Positions 9,694 through 18,442 of a DNA stretch of 64,000 nucleotides are shown one piece after another. A program made the translations under genes and the position numbers. Under the pieces are notes generated by a model. It was given only the letters and a program-made list of their open reading frames with translations, was not told the DNA's origin and searched no databases. The stretch is from an uncultured Elusimicrobiales bacterium (GTDB taxonomy: Bacteria; Elusimicrobiota; Elusimicrobia; Elusimicrobiales; Elusimicrobiaceae). The DNA lies in contig CALVFA010000029.1 of the NCBI GenBank assembly GCA_944326725.1, positions 1-64,000 of the forward strand. The letters are read 5' to 3'. Position 1 is the stretch's first letter. Every line of letters starts with the position of its first letter.

Positions 9694-11458
9694 GGTTCAG
9701 CCTCCGGTAGCGCTCTATGTGAATAGCCAGCAGCTGTATATCCGCCGGCGTCACGCCCGGAATACGCGCCGCCTGCCCCAATGTGCGCGGGCGGACGGTT
9801 TTCAGCTTTTGGCTGCTCTCTATCAAAATGCCTTTGACGGCAGAGGGGTCAAACCCTTCCGGAATGACAATGTTTTCCGCCTGGGCCAGTTTTTCAGCGT
9901 CTTTGCGGTTGCGCTCGTAATAGCCAGCGTATTTTTGGAACACGTCTACATGAAAGCGCACTTTTTGCTCCGTCCATGGGTACATGTCCGTTTCGTCCAC
10001 CGCATGGCGGGGGTCTGCTTTAAGCAACTCCACCTGCTTTTGATAATTTTCAAACGCTTTTTTGTATTTTGCGTCCAGCGTGCCCAGCTTAAAGCCGTAA
10101 GGGCACAAGCGCAGGTCGGCATTATCGTTGCGCAGCAAAATGCGGTATTCGGCGCGGGAAGTAAACATGCGGTAGGGCTCATTGACGCCTTTGGTTACCA
10201 GGTCGTCTATCAGCACGCCGATATACGCCTCGTCGCGGCGCAGCACAAAAGGCTCTTGGGCGCGGGTTTTGCGCGCGGCGTTGACGCCGGCCACAAAGCC
10301 CTGCCCGCCGGCCTCTTCATAACCGGTGGTGCCGTTGATTTGCCCGGCGCAGAAAAGTCCCGGAATTATTTTGCTTTCCAAAGAGGGAAACAAATCCATC
10401 GGGTCGGAAAAATCATACTCTATGGCATAGCCCGGGCGGGTAATGGAAGCGTTCTCCAGCCCCGGCACCGATTTTAACAGCGCCCGCTGCACTTCTTCAG
10501 GCATACTGGTGGAAAAGCCCTGTATATAAAATTCTTCGGTATTATTGCCCTCCGGCTCCAAGAAAAGCGGGTGGCTTTTTACGTCCGGGAATTTTTTGGT
10601 TTTATCTTCCACCGACGGGCAATAGCGCGGCCCCAAGGCATGTATTTTGCCGCTGTACATGGCGGAGCGGTTTAAATTTTCGCGCAAAATTTTATCGGTT
10701 TCTTCCGTGGTGCGGGTAATGTAACAGCTTAAAAAATGACGCTTAGACTGCTCTTTTGCGTCGGTAAAGTGCGAAATGGGCTGCAAGGGGTCGTCTGAAG
10801 GCTGCAGGCGGAATTTGGAAAAATCAATTCCGCGCGCATTGACGCGCATAGGCGTGCCCGTTTTAAAGCGGATAATATGCAAGCCCAGTGATTTTAAAGA
10901 GTTAGAAAGCTCATTGCTGGGCATATCGTTGTAACGTCCGCCGGGGAACACCTCTTCGCCTATATGAATGGTGCCGCCTAAAAAAGTGCCTGTGGTCAGC
11001 ACCACGGTCTTAGCGCGGTAAAACGTATGGCGCAGGGTCATCACGCCCGACACCGCCCCGTCTGAAGTGGTGATTTGGGCCGCTTCGTCTTGCATAATAT
11101 CCAAGTTGGGCTGGCGCTCCAGGGTGTGTTTAAAGTTGAATTGATAGGCTTTTTTATCGCACTGCACGCGCGGGGAATGCACGGCAGGGCCTTTGCCGGT
11201 GTTGAGCATATGGTAATGCACGGCGGCGCTGTCGGTCACCAGGCCCATAGCCCCGCCCAGGGCGTCTATTTCCCGCACAATTTGCCCTTTGGCAATACCG
11301 CCGATGGAAGGGTTACAGGACATTTGGGCTATGGTGTCTAAGCTTTGGCTGATAAGCAGCGTTTTGGCGCCGGTTTTGGCCGCCGCCAAGGCCGCCTCAC
11401 AGCCGGCGTGCCCGCCGCCGATGACAATAACATCATACTCATGTGGATACTGATACAT
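9674..11458 (-). CDS. mnmG: MnmG, tRNA uridine-34 5-carboxymethylaminomethyl modification FAD protein
   Basis: Also called GidA. With MnmE it installs the carboxymethylaminomethyl group at C5 of wobble uridine 34. The FAD-binding loop is VIVIGGGHAGCEAALAA at residues 10-26; further signatures are MSCNPSIGGIAKG, GTFLGGTIHIG, the GQINGTTGYEEA block and a C-terminal helical domain ending in LLAIHIERYRR. At 594 residues it is a little shorter than the usual 620-630. The gene starts 6 nt after its partner mnmE and overlaps rsmG. Confidence 0.97.
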   Translation of the reverse strand: MYQYPHEYDVIVIGGGHAGCEAALAAAKTGAKTLLISQSLDTIAQMSCNPSIGGIAKGQIVREIDALGGAMGLVTDSAAVHYHMLNTGKGPAVHSPRVQCDKKAYQFNFKHTLERQPNLDIMQDEAAQITTSDGAVSGVMTLRHTFYRAKTVVLTTGTFLGGTIHIGEEVFPGGRYNDMPSNELSNSLKSLGLHIIRFKTGTPMRVNARGIDFSKFRLQPSDDPLQPISHFTDAKEQSKRHFLSCYITRTTEETDKILRENLNRSAMYSGKIHALGPRYCPSVEDKTKKFPDVKSHPLFLEPEGNNTEEFYIQGFSTSMPEEVQRALLKSVPGLENASITRPGYAIEYDFSDPMDLFPSLESKIIPGLFCAGQINGTTGYEEAGGQGFVAGVNAARKTRAQEPFVLRRDEAYIGVLIDDLVTKGVNEPYRMFTSRAEYRILLRNDNADLRLCPYGFKLGTLDAKYKKAFENYQKQVELLKADPRHAVDETDMYPWTEQKVRFHVDVFQKYAGYYERNRKDAEKLAQAENIVIPEGFDPSAVKGILIESSQKLKTVRPRTLGQAARIPGVTPADIQLLAIHIERYRRLNRAKQNA

Positions 11459-11464
11459 TTGCTT

Positions 11465-12823
11465 CTACTTCCCCATACAAAATTTAGAAAAGATAATTCC
11501 CAGCACATCGTCGGGGGTTACTTCCCCGGCCAATTCTTTTAACGCTTTGAGCGCGCCGCGTATATGCTCTGCGCACAGCTCCAACCCCGCGCCGCTTTGC
11601 AAACGCACACAGGCGGACTCCACTTCGGTTTGCGCGTCCAGCACCGCCTGGTATTGGCGCAGGTTGGAAATCATTACACCGTCCTGCCCCTGCGCTTGCG
11701 GCGCGGAAACAAAAGCCAAAATTTGCTTTTTTAACGCTTCCAGCCCTTCCCCGCTTTTGCAGGAAACATACACCGTATATTGGGCTTTTCCTTCCAGCTC
11801 ACAGCGGCCCTGCGGCGCTTGGTCGGTTTTGTTGAGCACCAGCACCACCGGCTTATTGGCTTTTTGCACGTCGTCCCACAGGGCCTCTTCCTGCGGGGTA
11901 AGCTCCCGCGTTAAATCCGCCACGAAAAGTACGACGTCCGCCTTTTCTATGGCGCGCAGGCTGCGCTTCATTCCTTCCTGCTCCGCCGGGTCTAGGGCGT
12001 GCTCGCGTATGCCGGCGGTATCGGTTAAAATGATTTTTTGGCCCTCTAAATCCAGCGTTTCTTCCACCGTGTCGCGCGTAGTACCGCTTTGGGCAGACAC
12101 AATGGCCCGGTCAAAACCTACCAGCGCGTTAAGCAGGCTGGATTTGCCGCAGTTGGGCGCTCCCACAATAGCGGCTTTAAGGCCTTCTTTTATCAAACGT
12201 CCGACGGAAAATGTGTCCGCCAGCCGCGCCAGCACCCCGGCTTGCTCCAGTAAATCTTTTTCTGTTTTTTCCGTATCCAGCGGGGGCATTTCTTCGTCCA
12301 CATCGTCCAGGCGCGCTTCCAGCTGGGCCAAAGTTTCAGCCAAGGTGTTTTTCACGCCGTTTAATTTCTCGCTCAAGCGTCCGTCTAAAGAGGACAGGGC
12401 CAAGTCGTGCGCGGCTTTATTGCCGGCGGAAATTAAATCACACAAACCCTGCGCTTCCAGCAGGTCCATTTTGCCGTTTAAAAAAGCCCGGTAGGAAAAT
12501 TCCCCCCGCTTGGCAGGCTCCGCCCCGGCGGCACACAACAGCTCCAGCAGCCGCCCGCGGATATAGGGCGAACCGTGCACCGCAAATTCCACCACGTCTT
12601 CCCCGGTAAAACTGCGTGGAGCAGGGAAATAGGTAACCAACGCCTCATCTAGCACGTTTTTCCCGTCGTATAGACGGCAAAATACCTGCTCGCGCGGCGG
12701 AAATGTTTTATCTGCGGCGGTAATTTTATGCAGTACAGCCAAGCTCTCCGGCCCGCTGAGGCGTACTAAAGCAATGGCACTCTGCCCCGGCGCGGTAGCC
12801 GGAGCGCAAATGGTGGTAGTCAT
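11465..12823 (-). CDS. mnmE: MnmE, tRNA modification GTPase
   Basis: A GTPase that partners MnmG in wobble-uridine modification. It has an N-terminal tetrahydrofolate-binding domain (APATAPGQSAIALVRLSG), a central G domain with P-loop GAPNCGKSSLLNAL and NKTD, and a C-terminal helical domain ending in CMGK. That ending corresponds to the usual C(I/L)GK, with the cysteine kept. It is the first gene of the 11-gene operon. The ATG lies 6 nt from a -10-like TAAAAT and has no Shine-Dalgarno sequence, suggesting a leaderless transcript. Confidence 0.97.
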   Translation of the reverse strand: MTTTICAPATAPGQSAIALVRLSGPESLAVLHKITAADKTFPPREQVFCRLYDGKNVLDEALVTYFPAPRSFTGEDVVEFAVHGSPYIRGRLLELLCAAGAEPAKRGEFSYRAFLNGKMDLLEAQGLCDLISAGNKAAHDLALSSLDGRLSEKLNGVKNTLAETLAQLEARLDDVDEEMPPLDTEKTEKDLLEQAGVLARLADTFSVGRLIKEGLKAAIVGAPNCGKSSLLNALVGFDRAIVSAQSGTTRDTVEETLDLEGQKIILTDTAGIREHALDPAEQEGMKRSLRAIEKADVVLFVADLTRELTPQEEALWDDVQKANKPVVLVLNKTDQAPQGRCELEGKAQYTVYVSCKSGEGLEALKKQILAFVSAPQAQGQDGVMISNLRQYQAVLDAQTEVESACVRLQSGAGLELCAEHIRGALKALKELAGEVTPDDVLGIIFSKFCMGK

Positions 12824-12835
12824 AGCTATATTTTA
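12824..12835 (-). promoter_or_regulatory. Predicted leaderless promoter of mnmE operon
   Basis: The minus strand reads TAAAAT (12835-12830), six bases, then ATG (12823). That spacing would start the mRNA at the A of the start codon. No convincing -35 box is seen. The remaining 300 bases up to 13140 hold no gene I recognise. Confidence 0.45.
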
Positions 12836-13141
12836 TAAATTTTAAGCAATTTGTGGGGGTTCTTTTCCGTACGCGCGCGAAAAATGTCATTTAAAGAAAC
12901 TATCCCTCTATAAGGCAATAGCCCATGCCCCTCTAATTATTATTAAAAGCATATGGTTTGCCAAGAAGTCCCCGCCCAAAACCAGCCGCGGGTACAGTGC
13001 CCAATTCATATTTGTCGGCATTTACCCCTGGCTACTAAGCAACAGGAGCGGCAAGAAATAATTTAGAAACGTATATTATCCACCGCCTCTTAGACAGCAG
13101 GCTGTTTATAAAAAAGCAACCCGCAGGAAAAGTGATATAAA

Positions 13142-13166
13142 AAATGCCCGCTTGGAGCGGGCATTG
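13142..13166 (-). terminator. Terminator of secreted hydrolase-like gene
   Basis: An 8-bp stem (13144-13151 with 13157-13164) is followed on the minus strand by a T run. It lies 15 nt past the stop of the gene at 13181-14167. Confidence 0.75.
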
Positions 13167-13180
13167 AAAACAGCTAAAGT

Positions 13181-14167
13181 TTAATGCTCTTTGGGCAGTG
13201 TAGGGGCAAAAGTTTTGCCGCTGTTCGCCTTAAAAAACGCCGCCGCGTCCGCCCAGGCCGGCTCGGCTCCCTTGCCGTAATACAAATGCGTTTGCACCGC
13301 CGCGCCGCTTTGGCGCAGCAAGGCGGCGATGTTATTGTAACGCTGGGTTAACGAAAGACCGAAGATATCCAAGGCTTCCTCCGCTTCTTCTTTGCCCAAG
13401 AAGCTCTCAGTAGCCAGCTGGAAATTTTTATCCCGCGCGCCCATATAATAAAACTGCGGCGTTTTTTTCCAGTTTTTGAAGTCAAAATTCTCCCCGCTCC
13501 AAGCTTTCATTTCCGCCGTACCCAATGGATAGCGCAGGCGGTGGCCGTTCCATTCCTCCAAAGGCAGCGGCACCAGGCCGTCTGTGCCGCCGCAAACGGC
13601 GGCCTGCACGGTTTTAGGGTGCAGGAAAGTAAAGCGCGTGCAGAAATCCCCCGATGGGCCAAACCCGTTTAACCAGATTTTTTTATAGGTTTTTATTCCC
13701 TCTTTTTTCAAGCGTTTGCGTGCGTCTTTGAGCATAGCCAAAAACTGCAAATCTGGGCGTTTCAAAGAGCCTTCTTTTATTTGCATAATCTCGCGGTCTA
13801 AGCCGCCGGGGCGCAGGGCCGGGGCCGAAGGCACCCGCGTAAAAACCGGCATAATCACGGGAGTTTTCAAGCTTTCTAAAAACGGATAAGCCTGCAAAAA
13901 ACCCAAGGCGCCCGCCGTCTGGTCGGCCCGGCCGCCGCTGAGTTTAAACAGACCGGGGTCCGCTTCCGCCAGCAAGAAATACTTTTTATCGCGCTCCAAA
14001 TTGCGCGGCACCGCCAGGAAATAGCCGTTGGAAAAGCCTTCTTCCTCATTAGGGCCGACGTATTGTATCCACAATGTATCGGTATAAATTTCCCCGGTGC
14101 GGCTTTGGCTCCAACCCGCACAGGGCAGTAATAAAAGGGCTAATAAAAAGTAGAGAAATTTTAGCAT
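13181..14167 (-). CDS. Secreted alpha/beta-hydrolase-like protein, function unknown
   Basis: An N-terminal signal peptide (about residues 1-19, hydrophobic LYFLLALLLLPCAGW, then SQS) directs export. The start is the ATG at 14167, 5 nt after AAGGAG; the in-frame GTG two codons upstream is less likely. The body (about 328 residues) has alternating strands and helices. A GFGPSGDFCTRF segment, preceded by KIWLNG, resembles the nucleophile elbow of esterase-type alpha/beta hydrolases, with serine as candidate nucleophile. I cannot name a substrate. It is a single-gene unit between two operons with its own terminator. Confidence 0.6.
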   Translation of the reverse strand: MLKFLYFLLALLLLPCAGWSQSRTGEIYTDTLWIQYVGPNEEEGFSNGYFLAVPRNLERDKKYFLLAEADPGLFKLSGGRADQTAGALGFLQAYPFLESLKTPVIMPVFTRVPSAPALRPGGLDREIMQIKEGSLKRPDLQFLAMLKDARKRLKKEGIKTYKKIWLNGFGPSGDFCTRFTFLHPKTVQAAVCGGTDGLVPLPLEEWNGHRLRYPLGTAEMKAWSGENFDFKNWKKTPQFYYMGARDKNFQLATESFLGKEEAEEALDIFGLSLTQRYNNIAALLRQSGAAVQTHLYYGKGAEPAWADAAAFFKANSGKTFAPTLPKEH

Positions 14168-14355
14168 AAACACTCCTTACAAAAAGTATTGTAGCATAAA
14201 TCACGGGCAAGACCAGGCGAAATAAATACTGAAAAAAATTGCCGTCAAAATAAACCCGCCGTGCCGGCACTTTTGCCGGCCTGCATACGGCATTTTGGTT
14301 AGAGGGCACAACACCCCTAACCTTTCCCCAGAGTTTATAGTGAGCGCTGAGTATA

Positions 14356-14388
14356 AAAAATCCCCGCCGGATTGGCGGGGATTTTTTA
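14356..14388 (-). terminator. Terminator of rpmH-jag cluster
   Basis: A near-perfect stem AATCCCCGCC/GGCGGGGATT flanked by A and T runs on both sides, so it could act in either direction. It sits 16 nt past the jag stop. Confidence 0.8.
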
Positions 14389-14403
14389 AAAAACAAATAC
14401 GAA

Positions 14404-15777
14404 TTAATTGCCCTGAGGTTTGTGTTCTTGCGCGCTTTCTGCCGCTTCAAACAACGGGCCGCACGCACAACCGCTTTGGTTTTCTGCCGCAGGCTCTTGC
14501 ACAGGGCAGGCCGCAGAAAGCGTTTCAGCGGGATTCTGCGCTTCTTGGGCCGAGTTAGCGGACGCTTGTGCAGCAGGCTCCTGGTGCGCTTCTTGCGCCA
14601 CAGACGGGGCCGCGTTTTCCGCCGCTTCCGCCGCCGGAGTCTGCTCTGAGGCAGACGCTTCCGGTGCGGTTACTTCCGTAGCCGGCTGGTGCACCGAAGC
14701 CGCGTCAACACACGGCGTTTGGTTAGGATTTTGCGCCCCTTCTGCAGCGGGGGCTTGCACAGGCGCCGTTTCTTGGGCCGGAGCAGACGCTTCAGCCTGC
14801 GTTTCTGGCATTTCAGGCGTTTGCGGAGCCAATGGCTCAGCGGCCGCAGAAGTTGGCGCCGCCTCTTCCGTCTGCGCTTTCTGCACGGGCTGATCCGCCG
14901 GGCGCGGGCGCAAGGTGACTTTGCGCCACTGGCCTTCCCCTTCGGAAACGGTAATAACAAATTCATTATTTTCCGCTGCGCGGTGTATGTAGCGGCGCAG
15001 CTGCGCGCTCATCGGGCGGAAGCGGTAGACGCTGTAGCCGTTTTTGATTTGGTTGATACCGTATTCCAAATCCGCATTGATTTTATCTTCGGCTTTGCGC
15101 CAATAGTTTTGCGTATCGGCAATCACAGAGATGGGCTTGTCAAAATGGCGGCTGAGGCTCAGTGTGGCCAAGTATTGCAAGGATTCCAGCGTTTTGCCTT
15201 CTTTGCCGATGACGATAGCCGGGTGGTCGCAGTCAAACGTCAGCAAAATGCGGTTCTGTTTTTCGTCCCACCAAGCGTTCAGATTTTCTACTTTAACGCC
15301 CATATGCTCCAGCACATTAGCCAGGTAATCTTTGGCTTCCTGAAGAGGAGCTTTCAAGAAATCCGGGATAACGGCATTTTGGATTTGCTCGCTGGGCAAC
15401 AACTGGGGCTCGTTGACTTTAGGCGCTTTCTCCGCGCTATGGCGCGTGCCGTAAGCGCGGCGGCCGCCGCGTTTAATTTCGCGCACGCCGGACTCTTCCC
15501 CTTTGCGGGAGCGGGAGCGGCCCCCGCGGCCCCGGCCGGAAGCGGACCGCTTCTTTTTGGGCACGTCCATATAAATTTGTGAGTCTAAATTGTCAGACAC
15601 CCAACGTTTTTGGCGCAGTTCCACCACTGCCGGGCGCGCGCCGATACCTAAAAAGCCTTTGCGCGGGCTTTCCAGCACGGTTACTTCCACCTGGTCGCGG
15701 CGCAAACCCAATTTTTTTAGTCCTTTTTCAATAGCTGAAGAAACTTCTTTGTCTTCTACTTTAATTTTGTGCGGCAT
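14404..15777 (-). CDS. jag: Jag/KhpB RNA-binding protein with long Ala/Pro/Glu-rich C-terminal tail
   Basis: An RNA-binding protein usually found beside yidC. The Jag-N domain is at residues 1-56 (SPRKGFLGIGARPA), then a basic Arg/Gly/Ser linker (72-112), a KH domain with VIGKEGKTLESLQ at 189-201, and an R3H domain around 225-292 (RFRPMSAQLRRYIHRAA). Residues 294-457 form an Ala/Pro/Glu/Gln-rich tail with no fold, ending in a small cysteine cluster (CACG). Typical Jag proteins are 200-350 residues, so the tail is unusual. It has a good SD (AAGGAG) and follows yidC. Confidence 0.92.
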   Translation of the reverse strand: MPHKIKVEDKEVSSAIEKGLKKLGLRRDQVEVTVLESPRKGFLGIGARPAVVELRQKRWVSDNLDSQIYMDVPKKKRSASGRGRGGRSRSRKGEESGVREIKRGGRRAYGTRHSAEKAPKVNEPQLLPSEQIQNAVIPDFLKAPLQEAKDYLANVLEHMGVKVENLNAWWDEKQNRILLTFDCDHPAIVIGKEGKTLESLQYLATLSLSRHFDKPISVIADTQNYWRKAEDKINADLEYGINQIKNGYSVYRFRPMSAQLRRYIHRAAENNEFVITVSEGEGQWRKVTLRPRPADQPVQKAQTEEAAPTSAAAEPLAPQTPEMPETQAEASAPAQETAPVQAPAAEGAQNPNQTPCVDAASVHQPATEVTAPEASASEQTPAAEAAENAAPSVAQEAHQEPAAQASANSAQEAQNPAETLSAACPVQEPAAENQSGCACGPLFEAAESAQEHKPQGN

Positions 15778-15792
15778 AAAATAAACTCCTTG

Positions 15793-17379
15793 CTATTTCT
15801 CTTTAGCAATTTTTTTGTTGGCAATAGTCTGGATCCCAAAGGTAATGAGGCTGTTGGTCAGCCAGTAAAGCACCAAGCCGGACGGGAAATTCATAAACAG
15901 CAGCGTAAAAATCAGCGGCATATATTTAAACATCGCGGCCTGGGTGGGATCCATACCGGCGGGCATGGTGGCCCGCTGTTGGAAAAACATGACAGCACCC
16001 ATTAAAATGGGCAAGATATAATACGGGTCTTTAGAAGACAGATCCGTAATCCACAACACAAATCCAGCCCCGTGCAAAGACCAAGACGTGCGCAACGCAT
16101 TAAACAGCGCCAGGAAAATAGGCAGCTGTATCAGCAGCGGCAAACAGCCCGAGAGCGGATTAATTTTATGTTTTTGGTACAAAGCCAGCATTTCGCGGTT
16201 GAGCGCTTCCGGATTGCCTTTATATTTCTCCTGCAGGCGTTTCATTTCCGGCTGCACTTTTTTCATCTGCGCGCTGGATTTAAGCGACATCAGCGTAAAC
16301 TTAAACAGTATCAACTGCAACAGCACCGTCAGCATAATAATAGCTACGCCGTAATTGCCCGTCCAGCTGTAGAACAATTCCAGCACATTGCGCGCCAAAC
16401 GGCCCAACGCGCCAAAAAAGCCAAATTCAATACTGCGGCTTAAGTGGTACGGCATTTTTTCAAACGCTTGGTAATCTTTCGGTCCGAAATAAAAATCGGA
16501 TTTCAATTCCAAAGAAGATTTAGCCGCCAGCGTTTTAGCGGGGACGTTAATCAGCAGCTGCGGGCCGCTTACTTGCGCCTGGCCAAACAGCCCCCACATA
16601 CGTTTGCGGGTGGTAACGTCTTGTTTATCGGTTTTTAAGGTGCCCGCCGTCCAATTCTGCGGAATCAGCACGCTTAAGAAATAGCGGTTTTGCACGCCGG
16701 CCCAAATCCAGTCTTTGCCGGAAGCAGGGGAATCTTCCGTCTTGGTAAATTTCACCAAAGTCGGGTTTTTCTTTCCGCTTTCCTGCATTAAATAGACGGC
16801 TTTGGATTCGCGTTCATTGTCAGACATTTCGCTCTTGGTAGTGGCTAAACCGGGGCCGAAGTTAAAGGCAAAAGCCGGAAGCTCCACATCGGAGGAAGTC
16901 TTGTTATTGAAGGTAATGTTGAGGTTATTTATCCCGTTTTTATTAAAACGGTAAGTCTTTATCACTTCCACACCGGCAGCCAAATCGGCGCTGAAAGTAA
17001 TGGAGTCCTGCGTGCGCTGGCTCTCGGCAAAGTCCAGCTGCGGCAACGTGGCAAAATACCCTTCCCCTTTATAAGGAGTCAGGTCCAAATCACCCAACAC
17101 ATCGTCAAAAAGAAATGTTTTTATCCCCGCGCCTTTGGAAGAAAAAGTAATTTGCGCGGTGGGAGATTGAAAATGAATCAGTTCTTCAGGAAGAGAAGAA
17201 ACGGCGGTTTTGCTCAGTGCCGGGGCCGCGGCGGAATGAGAAAGCTCCTCTTGGGCGGCGGCCAGTTGTTGCTCGGCGGCTTGTTGCTCACGCTGCATGC
17301 GGGGAATGGTAACAAACTGGTTATACCCCGTTACCAGCAGCAGAAAAAACAGCGCCGCGAGTAAAAAGTTTCTGTTCAT
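15793..17379 (-). CDS. yidC: YidC membrane protein insertase
   Basis: Inserts and folds inner-membrane proteins, alone or with SecYEG. The Gram-negative form is seen: N-terminal membrane helix (2-20), a large periplasmic beta-rich domain (about 50-330), then five membrane helices containing the hydrophilic-groove region around LFKFTLMSLKSSAQMKKVQPEM and KHKINPLSGCLPLLIQLPIF. 528 residues is normal for this form. The large periplasmic domain supports a two-membrane envelope. It has a good SD (AGAGGA). Confidence 0.97.
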   Translation of the reverse strand: MNRNFLLAALFFLLLVTGYNQFVTIPRMQREQQAAEQQLAAAQEELSHSAAAPALSKTAVSSLPEELIHFQSPTAQITFSSKGAGIKTFLFDDVLGDLDLTPYKGEGYFATLPQLDFAESQRTQDSITFSADLAAGVEVIKTYRFNKNGINNLNITFNNKTSSDVELPAFAFNFGPGLATTKSEMSDNERESKAVYLMQESGKKNPTLVKFTKTEDSPASGKDWIWAGVQNRYFLSVLIPQNWTAGTLKTDKQDVTTRKRMWGLFGQAQVSGPQLLINVPAKTLAAKSSLELKSDFYFGPKDYQAFEKMPYHLSRSIEFGFFGALGRLARNVLELFYSWTGNYGVAIIMLTVLLQLILFKFTLMSLKSSAQMKKVQPEMKRLQEKYKGNPEALNREMLALYQKHKINPLSGCLPLLIQLPIFLALFNALRTSWSLHGAGFVLWITDLSSKDPYYILPILMGAVMFFQQRATMPAGMDPTQAAMFKYMPLIFTLLFMNFPSGLVLYWLTNSLITFGIQTIANKKIAKEK

Positions 17380-17454
17380 AAAATCCTCTGAAAGTAAGCC
17401 GTCTGGACGGCGGACTTCATTTCAGCGGGCTTTCAGAACATGGAAAAGCGGGCT

Positions 17455-17691
17455 TTAAGGCACCGGGTCGTAACCGCCCTGGTGAAACGGATGGCATTTG
17501 CTTATACGGCAAAGCGCCAGCCACGTCCCCTTAAAAACCCCGTATTTGGTTATCGCCTCTTTGGCATACTGGCTGCAGGTGGGCGTAAAACGGCACACCC
17601 CGCGCGGCCCCAATAACGGCCGCACCAGCAGCATAAAAGCGTTTAGCAAAAAAAGCAGAACTTTTCTGCTTAGCAGCGAAATCTGTTTCAT
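17455..17691 (-). CDS. yidD: YidD, membrane protein insertion efficiency factor
   Basis: A small protein of 78 residues with an N-terminal amphipathic helix and the family signature [24 protein letters not shown], plus the [12 protein letters not shown] ending. It aids YidC-dependent insertion. The start overlaps the rnpA stop by 4 nt, as in most bacteria. Confidence 0.96.
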   Translation of the reverse strand: MKQISLLSRKVLLFLLNAFMLLVRPLLGPRGVCRFTPTCSQYAKEAITKYGVFKGTWLALCRISKCHPFHQGGYDPVP

Positions 17692-18080
17692 AACTCTGCG
17701 CGGGACTCTGGTCCCGCAGGCAAAGACGGCACCAAGCCGGCTTTACGGCACAGGCCGAGCAAAGCGCATTCCGCTGCATCGGCCGTGGCCAAACTGTCGC
17801 TGTTGCGGGGGCTGATAATGTAATCCACCCCGCTTTGTAATCTTTTCCGATTGAGTCTGAAAGCTTCGCGAAGAAGCCTCTTGACGCGGTTGCGCACAAC
17901 CGCACTTCCCAGTTTTCTGGATACGACAAGCCCCATTCTTACGTCTTCTTTTCCCAGGGGGGCAGGCTTCCACCACAGCACAAGGCCGAAACCCTGTATT
18001 TTATGGCCGCTTTGGATAATGTTCTTAAAATCGTTTTTAAGATGCAAGCGGCGGCTCCGGGGGAAGCCCTGGGCAGTCAT
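17688..18080 (-). CDS. rnpA: RnpA, ribonuclease P protein component
   Basis: The protein subunit of RNase P, which helps the RNA subunit remove 5' leaders from pre-tRNA. It has the central RNR signature [22 protein letters not shown] and an N-terminal [12 protein letters not shown]. The C-terminus beyond residue 105 is not conserved. It begins 4 nt after the rpmH stop and overlaps yidD. I did not recognise the RNase P RNA gene in this window. Confidence 0.95.
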   Translation of the reverse strand: MTAQGFPRSRRLHLKNDFKNIIQSGHKIQGFGLVLWWKPAPLGKEDVRMGLVVSRKLGSAVVRNRVKRLLREAFRLNRKRLQSGVDYIISPRNSDSLATADAAECALLGLCRKAGLVPSLPAGPESRAEL

Positions 18081-18084
18081 AGCA

Positions 18085-18222
18085 TTAGGCCTTGATTAAT
18101 TCGTGGCGGCCTTTGGCTCTTCTGGCGCTGAGGACTCTGCGTCCGCCGGCGGTGGCCATGCGGGCACGAAATCCAATGTGTTTAGCTCTTTTAGCTTTAT
18201 TCGGTCTGTATGTAGGCAGCAT
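18085..18222 (-). CDS. rpmH: Ribosomal protein bL34 (too short for a 60-residue ORF cutoff)
   Basis: Read directly from the minus strand: 45 residues beginning [18 protein letters not shown] and containing the diagnostic [10 protein letters not shown] and [13 protein letters not shown]. It is a component of the large ribosomal subunit. It heads the rpmH-rnpA-yidD-yidC-jag cluster. A -10 box TATAAT lies 8 nt before the ATG and no SD is present, predicting an almost leaderless mRNA. dnaA, the usual divergent neighbour of rpmH, is not here; recO is. Confidence 0.95.
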   Translation of the reverse strand: MLPTYRPNKAKRAKHIGFRARMATAGGRRVLSARRAKGRHELIKA

Positions 18223-18236
18223 GTGTTTCAATTATA
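18223..18236 (-). promoter_or_regulatory. Predicted near-leaderless promoter of rpmH
   Basis: Perfect TATAAT on the minus strand (18236-18231), 8 nt before the ATG; no clear -35. The divergent intergenic stretch to 18442 otherwise shows only a weak extended -10 (TGCTACATT) for recO. Confidence 0.5.
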
Positions 18237-18442
18237 CGGGCGGAAATTACGGCTCAGTTTCAGGCCCGTACACTCCTGTTATTAAGTTAAATTCTCCTTT
18301 ATCTGCGCGGCCTGCGCGCAAAAAGGACACATATATTATAACTTATCTCGGCGGCGCTGTCCAACGGGTTTTTCATCTTTTCCAGTCCGTTTTACTCTAT
18401 TTTATACGCGGTCAGCCTATAAAATATGCTACATTAATACTT

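Noticed and set aside
13070-13090. TTATCCACC as a possible DnaA box
   Set aside because: A single near-match with no cluster and no AT-rich unwinding region.
18092-18442. Upstream extension of the recO frame to 18092
   Set aside because: It overlaps rpmH antisense; RecO homology starts at MIFTDQG (18443).
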